Assembly: GCF_001870735.1 (NCBI RefSeq)
Contig: NZ_MORL01000022.1
Location: 20,489 to 84,488, forward strand
DNA length: 64,000 nt
Direction: 5' to 3'
From: Arsenicibacter rosenii
GTDB lineage: Bacteria; Bacteroidota; Bacteroidia; Cytophagales; Spirosomataceae
Every line of letters starts with the position of its first letter. Position 1 is the first letter of the stretch. This document shows positions 15,183 to 23,571 of the stretch, piece after piece. Below the pieces are notes generated by a model. It saw only the letters and a program-made list of their open reading frames with translations. It had not been told where the DNA came from and ran no database searches. Both the position numbers and the translations under genes were made by a program.

Positions 15183-16880
15183 TTATTCTTCGTCGGTAAC
15201 GCAGCCTTCATCAGCCGGTTTTACGGAGCGGATGAACTTACCGAGTGCACCTCTCGTAAATTTCGGCGCGGGTTTTACCCACTGACTGCGGCGGAGCTCC
15301 ATTTCTTCGTCCGAAATGTGCAGCGTCATTTCGCGTCCTTCGGCGTCCAGTGTAATGCGGTCACCGTCTTTTACAAACGCAATCGGGCCGCCCTCATACG
15401 CTTCCGGCGTGATATGGCCGACCACGAAGCCGTGCGTACCACCTGAAAAACGCCCGTCGGTAATCAACGCAACCTTATCGCCCAGACCGGCACCCATGAT
15501 CGCCGATGTCGGCTTCAGCATTTCGGCCATACCCGGTCCGCCTTTCGGCCCTTCGTTCCGGATAACAATCACCTGACCCGGCTTAATTTCGCCTTTCGCC
15601 AGAAAGTCCAGAATTTCGCCTTCGTGCTCGCAAACTTTGGCAATGCCTTCAAACCGAAGTCCCTCTTTCCCGGTGATTTTGGCGACCCCGCCCCGTGGCG
15701 CGAGGTTGCCGTATAATACCTGAATGTGGCCGGTCGCTTTCAGCGGCTGCGACAGCGGGAACACAATCTTCTGTGATTCAAACTCCAGATCCGGCGCTTC
15801 GGCCAGGTTTTCCGCAACGGTTTTGCCCGTAACAGTCATGCAGTTGCCATGAATCATGCCCTGACCGTGGAGGTACTTCATGATGGCCGGAATACCGCCA
15901 ATGGCCAGTACATCTTCCATGTAGTATTTGCCGCTTGGCTTCAGGTCGGCCAGTAGCGGTGTGCGGTCGCTGATGGCCTGAATGTCGTTCAGCGTCATCG
16001 GCAGGCCTGCCGCCCGTGAAATAGCGAGGTAATGCAGTACCGCATTGGTCGATCCGCCCAGCGCCATTACGATGGTCAGCGCGTTTTCCAGCGATTCGCG
16101 GGTAATAATATCTTTGGGCGTAACACCCAGCTCCAGCAGGCGCTTCATGGCGGCCCCGATCTTACGGCATTCATTCTGTTTGCCTTCGTGGGTTGCCGGA
16201 TAACTGCTGCTGAACGGCAGGCTCAGGCCCATCGCTTCGATACTCGATGCCATGGTGTTGGCCGTATACATACCGCCGCAGGCTCCCGGGCCCGGAATCG
16301 AGTTCTGAATAACGCCTTTGTAATCTTCGTCAGAGATATTGCCTGCCAGTTTCTTGCCGTAAGCTTCAAATGCCGAAACAATGTCCAGCTTCTGCCCCTT
16401 ATAGTGGCCGGAGCGGATTGTGCCACCGTATACCATGATACCCGGCCGGTCGATACGGGCCATCGCCATCACCGCACCCGGCATGTTTTTATCACAACCT
16501 ACCACCGTAATGACTCCGTCATACCACTGGGCATTTACGACTGTTTCGATGGAATCGGCAATCATATCCCGGCTTGGCAGCGAATATTTCATCCCGGCAT
16601 TACCGTTGGTCATCCCGTCAGAAACGCCGATCGTATTAAAAATCAGGCCGACCATGTCATTTGCCTGCACGCCTTGCTTCACATACACAGAAAGACCGTT
16701 GAGGTGCATGTTGCACGGGTTTCCTTCGTAGCCGGTGCTGGCAATGCCGATTTGCGGCTTGTCCAGATCGCTTTCGGTAAGGCCAATGCCGTAAAGCATG
16801 GCTTGTGCGGCCGGATTACTTACTTCCTGGGTTAGTGTACTGCTGTAGCGGTTCAGCTTAGTTGTTTCTGTTTGTGACAT
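15183..16880 (-). CDS. ilvD: Dihydroxy-acid dehydratase
   Basis: Fe-S enzyme that dehydrates dihydroxyisovalerate and dihydroxymethylvalerate to the 2-oxo acids for valine, leucine and isoleucine. Cluster and metal ligands are visible in [27 protein letters not shown] and [12 protein letters not shown]; the C-terminal part has [16 protein letters not shown]. The ATG at 16880 ([10 protein letters not shown]) gives 565 residues. A longer frame reaching 16955 runs through the attenuator and is rejected. First gene of the ilv operon, preceded by a leader peptide and terminator. Confidence 0.95.
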   Translation of the reverse strand: MSQTETTKLNRYSSTLTQEVSNPAAQAMLYGIGLTESDLDKPQIGIASTGYEGNPCNMHLNGLSVYVKQGVQANDMVGLIFNTIGVSDGMTNGNAGMKYSLPSRDMIADSIETVVNAQWYDGVITVVGCDKNMPGAVMAMARIDRPGIMVYGGTIRSGHYKGQKLDIVSAFEAYGKKLAGNISDEDYKGVIQNSIPGPGACGGMYTANTMASSIEAMGLSLPFSSSYPATHEGKQNECRKIGAAMKRLLELGVTPKDIITRESLENALTIVMALGGSTNAVLHYLAISRAAGLPMTLNDIQAISDRTPLLADLKPSGKYYMEDVLAIGGIPAIMKYLHGQGMIHGNCMTVTGKTVAENLAEAPDLEFESQKIVFPLSQPLKATGHIQVLYGNLAPRGGVAKITGKEGLRFEGIAKVCEHEGEILDFLAKGEIKPGQVIVIRNEGPKGGPGMAEMLKPTSAIMGAGLGDKVALITDGRFSGGTHGFVVGHITPEAYEGGPIAFVKDGDRITLDAEGREMTLHISDEEMELRRSQWVKPAPKFTRGALGKFIRSVKPADEGCVTDEE

Positions 16881-16952
16881 GGTCTTATGCGTAGATGGCT
16901 TTGGTAAAGGGTTTAGCAATAGCCAGGTTTTGTTGTCGTTGGTATCAGTTAG

Positions 16953-16984
16953 CAAAAAGCCCCTTCTCGCAGTGAGAAGGGGCT
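16953..16984 (-). terminator. ilvD attenuator terminator
   Basis: Perfect 11-bp stem AGCCCCTTCTC/GAGAAGGGGCT with a 5-base loop. On the minus strand it is followed by five T residues, 73 bp before the ilvD ATG. Its position between a leader peptide and the gene makes it an attenuator. Confidence 0.9.
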
Positions 16985-17007
16985 CAACCGTTGTCGTAAC
17001 GTCCCGA

Positions 17008-17015
17008 TCTCACGC
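17008..17015 (-). promoter_or_regulatory. ilvD antiterminator segment
   Basis: The minus-strand GCGTGAGA can pair with TCTCAC-T-GC in the 5' arm and loop of the attenuator (8 pairs, one bulge), and GGG just beyond can pair with CCC. It begins 5 bases after the leader stop codon, so a terminating ribosome would cover it. A CTGGT/ACCAG hairpin (17015-17026) spans the leader stop. Confidence 0.6.
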
Positions 17016-17019
17016 TGGT

Positions 17020-17067
17020 TTACCAGGTGACTAGCTCAATAATGACGATGACGGTTGATGAAAACAT
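17020..17067 (-). CDS. ilvD operon leader peptide
   Basis: A 15-residue frame, MFSSTVIVIIELVTW, from ATG 17067 to TAA 17020. Codons 6-13 read V-I-V-I-I-E-L-V: seven of eight are valine, isoleucine or leucine, the products of the operon. It lies between a promoter and a strong terminator just ahead of ilvD. This is the arrangement of the enterobacterial ilv leader and strongly indicates ribosome-mediated attenuation. The stall codons are 25-45 nt before the antiterminator segment, as the model requires. Confidence 0.88.
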   Translation of the reverse strand: MFSSTVIVIIELVTW

Positions 17068-17085
17068 TTATTTTGAACTAATAGT

Positions 17086-17097
17086 GAAATTTCGCTG
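17086..17097 (-). promoter_or_regulatory. Shared CAGCGAAATTTC box, ilvD copy
   Basis: An exact 12-base match, in the same orientation, to the box in front of the leuA leader. It lies about 20 bp downstream of the predicted -7 element, and a GTGTAA-type stretch adjoins it in both copies. Confidence 0.5.
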
Positions 17098-17115
17098 TGG
17101 GTGTAAATCACGCTG

Positions 17116-17146
17116 TAAAGGAAATAATCCTTTTTTGATTGTGCAA
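17116..17146 (-). promoter_or_regulatory. ilvD operon promoter (weak -7)
   Basis: On the minus strand TTG (17146-17144) is followed after 20 bases by TTCCTTTA (17123-17116), a degenerate TAnnTTTG. The spacing from this box to the shared CAGCGAAATTTC box matches leuA to within one base, which is the main support. Confidence 0.4.
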
Positions 17147-17165
17147 GGGAAATGAGATTTTTTTA

Positions 17166-17199
17166 ACGAAAAAAGCCAAAGGGTTAGTCCTTTGGCTTT
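17166..17199 (-). terminator. Terminator of the toxin-antitoxin remnant
   Basis: AAAGCCAAAGG/CCTTTGGCTTT perfect 11-bp stem with a six-base loop, followed on the minus strand by a T-rich run. It overlaps the toxin stop codon. Confidence 0.85.
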
Positions 17200-17451
17200 A
17201 GTTGTAAATATCTTTTCTATGCCCGATATCAATAACCAGTATGATTAGCTGACCATCCTCTATTTCATAAACAATCCGATAAGCACCGATCCTGATTCGG
17301 TAGCCGGTGCGTCCCTTCAGTTTTTTGTATCCAACAGGTCTTGGATTGTCAGCTAAGGCACGGAGACGGCTGACGATACGCGAATACTCATTCTGAGCAA
17401 GCTTTTCCAGAATTTGCTTGCACGGTTACTGATCTGAACTTGATAAGCCAC
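17198..17451 (-). pseudogene. RelE/ParE-type toxin, frameshifted
   Basis: mRNA-interferase-type toxin remnant. From GTG 17451 the frame reads VAYQVQISNRASK, a typical RelE start overlapping the antitoxin's last codons. It then shifts: another frame continues KQILEKLAQNEYSRIVSRLR, then LADNPRPVGYKKLKGRTGYR, then IRIGAYRIVYEIEDGQLIIL, and ends at TAA 17198. Joining them needs four extra bases, and the junction reads GCAAGCAAATT where a second AAGC unit would restore RASKQILEKL and an 85-residue protein, the usual RelE length. I therefore infer loss of one AAGC unit. The second frame has no start codon of its own. Confidence 0.75.
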
Positions 17452-17647
17452 TCTTTCTACGTTTAGCGTCAACTCTTGTTAAGGCAGCTTCCAGCGGTTG
17501 AAAGGTAAGCTTCTCTGTTTTGGCAGTATCGTATAATTTGACGGTATGTGCCTCATCAAGTTCATCAATGAGTTTATTGTAATCTTTAATTGACAGGATT
17601 ACGCCTGTTCTTTTTCCTTGATCGTCAGTTATGAATTGTGGTTTCAT
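17426..17647 (-). CDS. Antitoxin of a RelE/ParE-type pair
   Basis: 73-residue protein (MKPQFITDDQGKRTGVILSI...) with the N-terminal pattern of Phd/YefM- or RelB-like antitoxins: a short strand followed by SIKDYNKLIDELDEAH, then an acidic/basic C-terminal tail expected to bind the toxin. It directly precedes and overlaps the toxin frame, the normal antitoxin-first order. The antitoxin looks intact while the toxin is broken, a common decay state since losing the toxin first is harmless. Confidence 0.8.
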   Translation of the reverse strand: MKPQFITDDQGKRTGVILSIKDYNKLIDELDEAHTVKLYDTAKTEKLTFQPLEAALTRVDAKRRKSGLSSSDQ

Positions 17648-17695
17648 AAATAGCTGTATCTATGCGTACTGAATTGTATTCTGGTATTTTCAAAC

Positions 17696-17725
17696 ATAAA
17701 AAAGGGCTTCCGTTCGGAAGCCCTT
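17696..17725 (-). terminator. Terminator after the fused fatty-acid oxidation gene
   Basis: Perfect stem AAGGGCTTCCG/CGGAAGCCCTT with a two-base loop centre, followed on the minus strand by a run of T, 20 bp beyond the stop codon. Confidence 0.88.
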
Positions 17726-17744
17726 AAAAATAATCAAAATATCG

Positions 17745-20180
17745 CTAATTCCGGAGTGGCTTACCGCCCGACAGCAGGCTCTGAATCCGTTCCAGGGTTT
17801 TCTTCTCGCCGGTCAGCGAGAGGAAGGCTTCGCGCTCCAGATCAAGCAGGTACTGCTCGGTAACGGTCTGCGGGCTGCTGAGGTCACCGCCGCAAATAAC
17901 GTAAGCCAGCTTATCGGCAATCTTCACGTCATGGTCAGAAATATAGCGGCCCATACGCATGGCCGCAACACCTGCCTTGAATAAGGCGATACCTGTTTTA
18001 CCCTGTACCTTAATATCATTTCGCTGTTTAGGCTGCACATAGCCGTTTTCCGCCAGTTCAACAGCAACTTGTTTGGCTTCGGCAATCAGGCGGCTGCGGT
18101 TCAGCACAATCTGCGCCGACGGTAGCAGGTAGTTCATCTCGCGGGCTTCCTGCGCCGAGGTCGATACCTTCGCCGTGGCGATATTCATAAATGCATTTTG
18201 CAGAATATTCAGCTCCGGGTCACCGGTTTGGTATAGGTCGCTGGCGCGGGCGGCCATCTCCTTCGTTCCGCCACCGGCCGGAATCAGACCAACACCCACT
18301 TCAACCAGTCCCATGTAGGTTTCGGAATGAGCCACCACACGGTCTACATGCAGATTCAGCTCACAGCCGCCGCCGAGCGCCAGGGAGTGCGGCGCACCGA
18401 CCACCGGAATCGACGAATAACGGGCGCGCATCATCGTTTGCTGGAACTGTGAAATCATCAGGTTAATTTCATCGAATTCCTGCTCGATGGCAAACATGAA
18501 CAGCATTGCCAGGTTGGCACCAGCCGAGAATGCCTCCGTCGATTCGTTGCCGATAACCAGACCACGGAAATCTTTTTCGGCAATGGCAATTGATTTGTTG
18601 ATACCCTCAATCACCTCTGCACCGAAGGTATTCATCTTCGTATGGAATTCCAGATTCAGAATGCCATCGCCCAGATCATACAGCGTTGCCCCGGCATTTT
18701 TCCAGACAACATTGTTGCTCAGGTTCTCCAGAATGATGAACGACTCTGTGCCCGGAATGGTCTTATAGCCCTTCGCCGGAATGTCGTAGTATTTACGAAC
18801 ACCGTTTTCTACCTTATAGAAGCTGTCGAAACCGGCGTCGAGCATGTCGTAGACCCATTGAGCCGGTTTCTGACCCTGCGCTTCAATCAGTTCAACACCT
18901 TTGCGGACGCCGATGGCATCCCAGGTCTCGAACAGGCCCATCTGCCAGCCGAAGCCGGTTGTGATGGCGGCATCGATGCGATACAGCTCATCCGAAACTT
19001 CCGGAATACGGTAGGTAGCATAACGGAAGCCGTCGGCAAACGTGCGGCGGTAAAACTCACCGGCTTTATCTTTACCGGCCAGCAGTACCGGAAAACGTTT
19101 TTTCAGGCTGTCAATAGCCTTGGTACTTTCCAGCGTCGCAAATTTTACTTTCTGTGACGGCTGATAGTCAAACGTGTTCAGGTTAAGCGCCAGAATCAGC
19201 GTTTTACCGGTTTCGTCTTTTGTCTTTTTATAAAAACCCTGACCGGTTTTGTCGCCCAGCCATTTGTTTTCCATTAACTTCTGAACGGAGCCCGGGAGCT
19301 GGAAGCTGTCGCGCGACTCATCGTGCGGCATTTTTACCAGGTTATTGGCAACATTGACCGTTGTGTCCAGACCAACGACGTCCGACAGCCGGAACGTCCC
19401 TGATTTTGGCCGGCCGACTACCGGCCCGGTTAGCTTATCGACCTCCTCAACCGTCAGTCCCATGTCTTCCGCAATCCGGATCGTCTGGATCAGGGCCTGA
19501 ATACCAAGGCGGTTCGCAATAAAGCCCGGTGTGTCTTTGCAGAGAACGGTTGTCTTGCCCAGATACAGGTCACCGTATTTCATCAGGAAGCCGATCACGG
19601 TTTGATCGGTGTCGGGTCCCGGAATAATCTCCAGCAGACGCAGGTAGCGCGGCGGGTTAAAGAAGTGCGTACCGCAGAAATGCTTCCGGAAATCGTCCGA
19701 ACGGCCTTCGGCCAGCAAATGCATCGGAATCCCTGAGGTATTCGTCGTAATCAGCGTACCCGGCTTGCGGAATTGTTCTACCCGCTCATAAACCGACCGC
19801 TTGATATCCAGCCGCTCCACAACGGCTTCGATCACCCAGTCGTAGGTCGCAATATCCTTTAAATTATCATCGAAATTGCCCAGCTTCACGCGTTCGGCAA
19901 ATTTGGTGCTGTATAGCGAGGCGGGGGAGGCTTTCAGCATGGCCTGCCAGGCATCGTTTACTATCCGGTTGCGAACGGCCGGGCTCTGCAAGGTTAGTTT
20001 TTTCGCCTCTTCGGCAGCATTCAGTGCCGACGGTACAATGTCGAGCAGGAGTACTTCAACACCAATGTTGGCAAAATGAGCCGCAATCCGCGACCCCATA
20101 ATACCTGAGCCCAAAACGGCTACACGCCGGATGGTACGGTTTTTCGTTTGTGTCTGTGGTTTTGAAAGGGTTGCCTCCAT
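17745..20180 (-). CDS. 3-hydroxyacyl-CoA dehydrogenase / enoyl-CoA hydratase fusion (FadN-like)
   Basis: 811-residue bifunctional enzyme for fatty-acid beta-oxidation: hydration of enoyl-CoA and NAD+-dependent oxidation of 3-hydroxyacyl-CoA. The dehydrogenase comes first, with the NAD loop VAVLGSGIMGSRIAAHFANI at about residues 20-39 and HFFNPPRYLRLLEIIPG further on. The hydratase/crotonase part follows from about residue 500, with FSAGANLAMLFMFA as oxyanion region and GGGCELNLHVDRVVAHSE. This order is the FadN type, opposite to E. coli FadB. The thiolase and acyl-CoA dehydrogenase normally linked to it are not in the window. It lies 24 bp downstream of a marR gene and probably shares its transcript. 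Confidence 0.9.
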   Translation of the reverse strand: MEATLSKPQTQTKNRTIRRVAVLGSGIMGSRIAAHFANIGVEVLLLDIVPSALNAAEEAKKLTLQSPAVRNRIVNDAWQAMLKASPASLYSTKFAERVKLGNFDDNLKDIATYDWVIEAVVERLDIKRSVYERVEQFRKPGTLITTNTSGIPMHLLAEGRSDDFRKHFCGTHFFNPPRYLRLLEIIPGPDTDQTVIGFLMKYGDLYLGKTTVLCKDTPGFIANRLGIQALIQTIRIAEDMGLTVEEVDKLTGPVVGRPKSGTFRLSDVVGLDTTVNVANNLVKMPHDESRDSFQLPGSVQKLMENKWLGDKTGQGFYKKTKDETGKTLILALNLNTFDYQPSQKVKFATLESTKAIDSLKKRFPVLLAGKDKAGEFYRRTFADGFRYATYRIPEVSDELYRIDAAITTGFGWQMGLFETWDAIGVRKGVELIEAQGQKPAQWVYDMLDAGFDSFYKVENGVRKYYDIPAKGYKTIPGTESFIILENLSNNVVWKNAGATLYDLGDGILNLEFHTKMNTFGAEVIEGINKSIAIAEKDFRGLVIGNESTEAFSAGANLAMLFMFAIEQEFDEINLMISQFQQTMMRARYSSIPVVGAPHSLALGGGCELNLHVDRVVAHSETYMGLVEVGVGLIPAGGGTKEMAARASDLYQTGDPELNILQNAFMNIATAKVSTSAQEAREMNYLLPSAQIVLNRSRLIAEAKQVAVELAENGYVQPKQRNDIKVQGKTGIALFKAGVAAMRMGRYISDHDVKIADKLAYVICGGDLSSPQTVTEQYLLDLEREAFLSLTGEKKTLERIQSLLSGGKPLRN

Positions 20181-20204
20181 ATGTCAGGAATTAAAAATCG
20201 GTAT

Positions 20205-20675
20205 TTAATCCAGCGGAAGTTCTTCGGCCTCGCTTGATTTAACTTTCTGATTTTCTTCTTCAACGATGCGGTTAATGTCTTTGATTACATCGAAGAAAAT
20301 GACCAGTTTATCGAGCGGAATCCGCTCGCGGATCATATTATTAAACTGAATAACACCCTGGCGGGCTATTTCCCGTTTTTCCTTGCCGGTTTCAGTCAGT
20401 AGAATCCGTACAAAACGCTTGTCGTTTTCATCGACCTCGCGCCGTATCCAGCCGCGTTCTTCAAGGCTTTTCAGCATCCGGACCAGACTGCGTGGTTCCA
20501 TACCCAGCATGGGGCCGATCTTCGTGGCGGGCGTACCCGTATCCAGATCAATGTTGAGCAGCACATAGCCGATGGCCATGGTCATATCGTACCCGGCCGC
20601 ATAGGCGTTGTACATCCTTGATATGGCATGCCAACCCCATTTTATGTGAAAATCAACGGTTTTCTCCTTCTTCAT
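20205..20675 (-). CDS. MarR family transcriptional regulator
   Basis: About 156 residues with a winged-helix core: PATKIGPMLGMEPRSLVRML contains the recognition helix and SLEERGWIRREVDENDKRFV the wing. MarR proteins bind palindromes as dimers and usually release DNA on binding a ligand; here acyl-CoA is plausible because the next gene is a beta-oxidation enzyme. The ATG at 20675 (MKKEKTVDF) is preferred because it leaves about 25 nt after the predicted transcription start; an in-frame ATG at 20693 would add six residues. A palindrome overlaps its promoter, suggesting autoregulation. Confidence 0.87.
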   Translation of the reverse strand: MKKEKTVDFHIKWGWHAISRMYNAYAAGYDMTMAIGYVLLNIDLDTGTPATKIGPMLGMEPRSLVRMLKSLEERGWIRREVDENDKRFVRILLTETGKEKREIARQGVIQFNNMIRERIPLDKLVIFFDVIKDINRIVEEENQKVKSSEAEELPLD

Positions 20676-20706
20676 GCCTTTGCGTTCGTACATATTGCTG
20701 TCTGTA

Positions 20707-20743
20707 CAAAACTACAAAAGTTTGATAATAGTATGCAAGCATA
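20707..20743 (-). promoter_or_regulatory. marR promoter with overlapping palindrome
   Basis: On the minus strand TTG (20738-20736) and TAGTTTTG (20714-20707) are spaced 21 bp. The -33 TTG lies inside the perfect palindrome TATGCTTGCATA (20732-20743), a good MarR operator candidate. Confidence 0.55.
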
Positions 20744-21003
20744 ATAATTTAAAAAATGAATGATTACCTCTTTTTAATTATACATCACCTGGCCAGGCGT
20801 TGAAGAAAATTTAATTTGTTATTAATAAAATGACAATCCGCTTATTATCAGAATGTTAAAAGCCATTAATAAAATTGCTAAAATAATATAGTGCCTAACG
20901 AGCTGTTTTGCAGCAGATTATATAAACACTTTGCCGGCACACGTCTCCGTAAAGCTGCATCTATTTTAATAAGTATTTAACTATCAGGGCCTTCGCTGAC
21001 CCG
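20744..21003. other. Divergent AT-rich intergenic region
   Basis: Most of the ~450-bp gap between marR and the efflux operon. It contains no convincing gene. The only signals I can support are the marR promoter/palindrome on one side and a TAACTTTG box on the other. Confidence 0.4.
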
Positions 21004-21011
21004 TAACTTTG
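21004..21011 (+). promoter_or_regulatory. Efflux operon -7 element
   Basis: TAACTTTG fits TAnnTTTG. A start near 21018 would leave a leader of about 120 nt before the first efflux gene. No -33 element is seen, so this is a weak call. Confidence 0.35.
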
Positions 21012-21140
21012 TCAGGTATTAGGGAGCAAAAGATTCATCTATAGATAGATAGCAAATCTATACCCCTTCAGATATATAAATATCCGGTTAAAAAATAAAA
21101 GATTTAAGGCCTTATTGGCCACCGCCACAACCTTGCTACT

Positions 21141-22400
21141 ATGCGTAAACGATACCTTATTTGCTTTTCTATCCTGTTGTCGATAAGCCGTTTATCTGCC
21201 CAGGATACGTTGACGCTCACTGCCCGGCAGGTAGATAGCCTGTTTATACAACGCAACTTACTGGTGCTGGCAGGCCGTTATCAGATTGACGCCTCGCAGG
21301 CTTTTATCCAGCAGGAACGGCTTTGGGACAACCCATCGCTGACTTCGGAGTGGAGCCTGTATAACCCGTCGCGCCGGCGGGTACTGGATGTAGGAAATGG
21401 CGGACAGAAAGCGTTTTCGATTCAACAGACGGTGGTGCTGGCCGGCAAGCGCAGTAAACGGATTGCCCTGGCCATGGAGAATGCACGGATGACCGAAAGC
21501 GAGTTTGGGGAACTGCTGCGGGCTCTGAAATTCGAATTGCGCACACAGTTTTATACCCTGTTCTTTCTGCAGAATACGCTGGCCATTTTTTACCAGCAGC
21601 AAAACCGGCTGACGGATATTATCAATGCGTTTGAACGGCAGTATGGTAAGAATAACGTCTCGCTTCGTGAGCTGGTGCGGTTGAAAGCACTCCGGTTTCA
21701 GCTTGACAATGACCGGCTTGAGCTGGAATTGCAACTGACCGAAGCGCAGAAAAACCTGCGTAATCTGCTGCAAAGTAATGCTGTCATTAAGCCGGTCGTG
21801 GCCGCTAACCTGCTGATTGCCCCGAATTCGGCCTTGCCGGCGCTGGATGAGGCTACCAACGCGGCTATACAGAACCGGCCGGATCTGCAAAGCGCGGAGT
21901 CGCTGGTGAAGCAGGCGCAGATCAATGTCGCTCTTCAGAAATCACTGGCCGTACCTGACCTGAGGCTGGGAGCTACCTATGATCAGAACGGGAGTTATGT
22001 CGCTAACTACACCGCCTTTACGGTAGCGCTGGACTTACCGTTCCTGAATAAAAATCAGGGGAATATACGGGCCGCTCAGGCACAGGTAAATTATAACATG
22101 CAGCTGCAGCGTAACCGCCGTTTACAGATCGAAAACGAAGTGCGGGCTGCCTTTCAGAAAATTCAACAGGTTGAAACGGCCTATAAACAGGTCGATCGTA
22201 CGTACCTGAGCCAGTTCGAAGAACTGAATCAGGGGGTGTTCCGGAGTTTTGAAAAACAAAACCTGTCACTGGTCGAATTTGTCGACCTCTTTCAGAGCTA
22301 TCTCGACAATATCCGTCAGCTCAACCGCCTGCGGGCCGACCGTATCAATGCGCATGAAGAACTGAACTATGTTGTTGGTACTGAGCTCGTCAAATACTAA
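21141..22400 (+). CDS. Outer-membrane efflux channel, TolC/CzcC-like
   Basis: 419-residue outer-membrane factor that would form the exit duct of the RND pump encoded by the next genes. A signal peptide (about residues 1-20, ending LSRLSAQ) is followed by long amphipathic, coiled-coil-prone helices rich in Gln, Asn and Leu, in two similar halves, as in TolC. The repeated half-motif is seen in NRPDLQSAESLVKQAQINVA with the strand LRLGATYDQNG. It lies 28 bp ahead of the adaptor gene and is the first gene of a three-gene operon. Confidence 0.87.
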   Translation: MRKRYLICFSILLSISRLSAQDTLTLTARQVDSLFIQRNLLVLAGRYQIDASQAFIQQERLWDNPSLTSEWSLYNPSRRRVLDVGNGGQKAFSIQQTVVLAGKRSKRIALAMENARMTESEFGELLRALKFELRTQFYTLFFLQNTLAIFYQQQNRLTDIINAFERQYGKNNVSLRELVRLKALRFQLDNDRLELELQLTEAQKNLRNLLQSNAVIKPVVAANLLIAPNSALPALDEATNAAIQNRPDLQSAESLVKQAQINVALQKSLAVPDLRLGATYDQNGSYVANYTAFTVALDLPFLNKNQGNIRAAQAQVNYNMQLQRNRRLQIENEVRAAFQKIQQVETAYKQVDRTYLSQFEELNQGVFRSFEKQNLSLVEFVDLFQSYLDNIRQLNRLRADRINAHEELNYVVGTELVKY

Positions 22401-22428
22401 ACTATCCCTTTCTCAATCTTACTAAACC

Positions 22429-23520
22429 ATGAAATCGCTTTCTTTTATTGCCTTACTGCTGCAGTCGGGTCTGTGGATAGCCTGTTCGCACGGACACAGT
22501 GATGATACCGGCGTACCCGCCAAAGGATTTGCCCTGACTGACACTATGATGAACCGCATTCAGACCGATGTGGTGAAGCTGGAACCGATCCGTAGCCAGC
22601 TGCGGCTGACCGGGAAGGTTGTCCCCGACGAAAACCGGGTGATCAAGGTATTTCCGCTCGTGGGCGGTTATGTGCGGGATGTACGCGCCGAGCTGGGCGA
22701 CTATGTACAGAAAGGACAGGTGCTGGCCGTCATTAAATCCGGCGAAGTGGCAAGCTATGACCGTGAGTTGCTGGAGGCGCAGTCGGATGTGCGGGTAGCG
22801 GAGAAAAATCTCCGGATTGCGCAGGAAATGAAAGAAGACAAACTGAACGCCGAACGGGATGTTATTCTGGCGCAGAAAGAACTGGAGCGGGCCAAAGCCG
22901 AACTGGACCGGATCAGTGAGATCTTCCGGATCTTCAGCGTTAACAGCAAGTCTGAGTATGTCGTGAAATCGCCGATTTCAGGTTATGTCATTCAGAAAGA
23001 AATCAACCGGGATATGCAGCTTCGGTCCGACGACGGGGCGCCTTTGTTTGTAATTTCACAGCTGAATCAGGTCTGGATCATGGCCAATGTGAATGAATCA
23101 GACATCGGGAAAATGAAGCTGGGGCTACCAGCCAATATCCAGACCTTGAGCTACCCCGACCAGACCTTTCACGGCGAAATTGATAAAATCTATAACGTAC
23201 TCGACCCTGAGACAAAAACCATGCAGGTGCGTATCCGGCTGGATAACAGTAAGATGCTGTTGAAGCCCGAAATGCATGCCACGGTCTACATCGGAATGAC
23301 GGAAGGAGGAAGTATGGCCGCTATTCCGGCAAAATCAGTCATTTTCGATAAGAGCAAATCGTTTGTCATGGTCTTTAAAGACCGGCAGCATATAGAAACC
23401 AGGGAGGTAAGTGTTTACCGCTCCCAGGGTGACCTGGCCTACATTCAGAAGGGAGTAAAAGCCGGCGAACGGGTGATCAGTAAGTATCAGTTGCTGGTAT
23501 ACGATGCACTGAACGATTAA
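22429..23520 (+). CDS. RND efflux periplasmic adaptor (membrane-fusion protein)
   Basis: 363-residue adaptor linking the inner-membrane pump to the outer-membrane channel. The N-terminal hydrophobic segment ends at a lipobox-like cysteine (LWIACSHG, about residue 19), so it is probably a lipoprotein. A lipoyl/barrel-sandwich part follows (VGGYVRDVRAELGDYVQKGQ, about residues 75-94), then a hairpin rich in Glu, Arg and Ala (DRELLEAQSDVRVAEKNLRI) and its return limb with SPISGYVIQKEI. The beta-barrel and C-terminal membrane-proximal domains complete it. Middle gene of the operon. Confidence 0.88.
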   Translation: MKSLSFIALLLQSGLWIACSHGHSDDTGVPAKGFALTDTMMNRIQTDVVKLEPIRSQLRLTGKVVPDENRVIKVFPLVGGYVRDVRAELGDYVQKGQVLAVIKSGEVASYDRELLEAQSDVRVAEKNLRIAQEMKEDKLNAERDVILAQKELERAKAELDRISEIFRIFSVNSKSEYVVKSPISGYVIQKEINRDMQLRSDDGAPLFVISQLNQVWIMANVNESDIGKMKLGLPANIQTLSYPDQTFHGEIDKIYNVLDPETKTMQVRIRLDNSKMLLKPEMHATVYIGMTEGGSMAAIPAKSVIFDKSKSFVMVFKDRQHIETREVSVYRSQGDLAYIQKGVKAGERVISKYQLLVYDALND

Positions 23521-23571
23521 TTACGGGTATAGCCCTGTCCTGACAACCGCCTTTAGCCATTCCTTCCCGCT

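Noticed and set aside
16032-16835. 267-codon plus-strand frame
   Set aside because: Antisense to ilvD, whose motifs occupy the same bases.
16881-16955. Longer ilvD start adding 25 residues
   Set aside because: It would run through the attenuator U-tract; the residues are not conserved-looking and MSQTETTK is a normal start.
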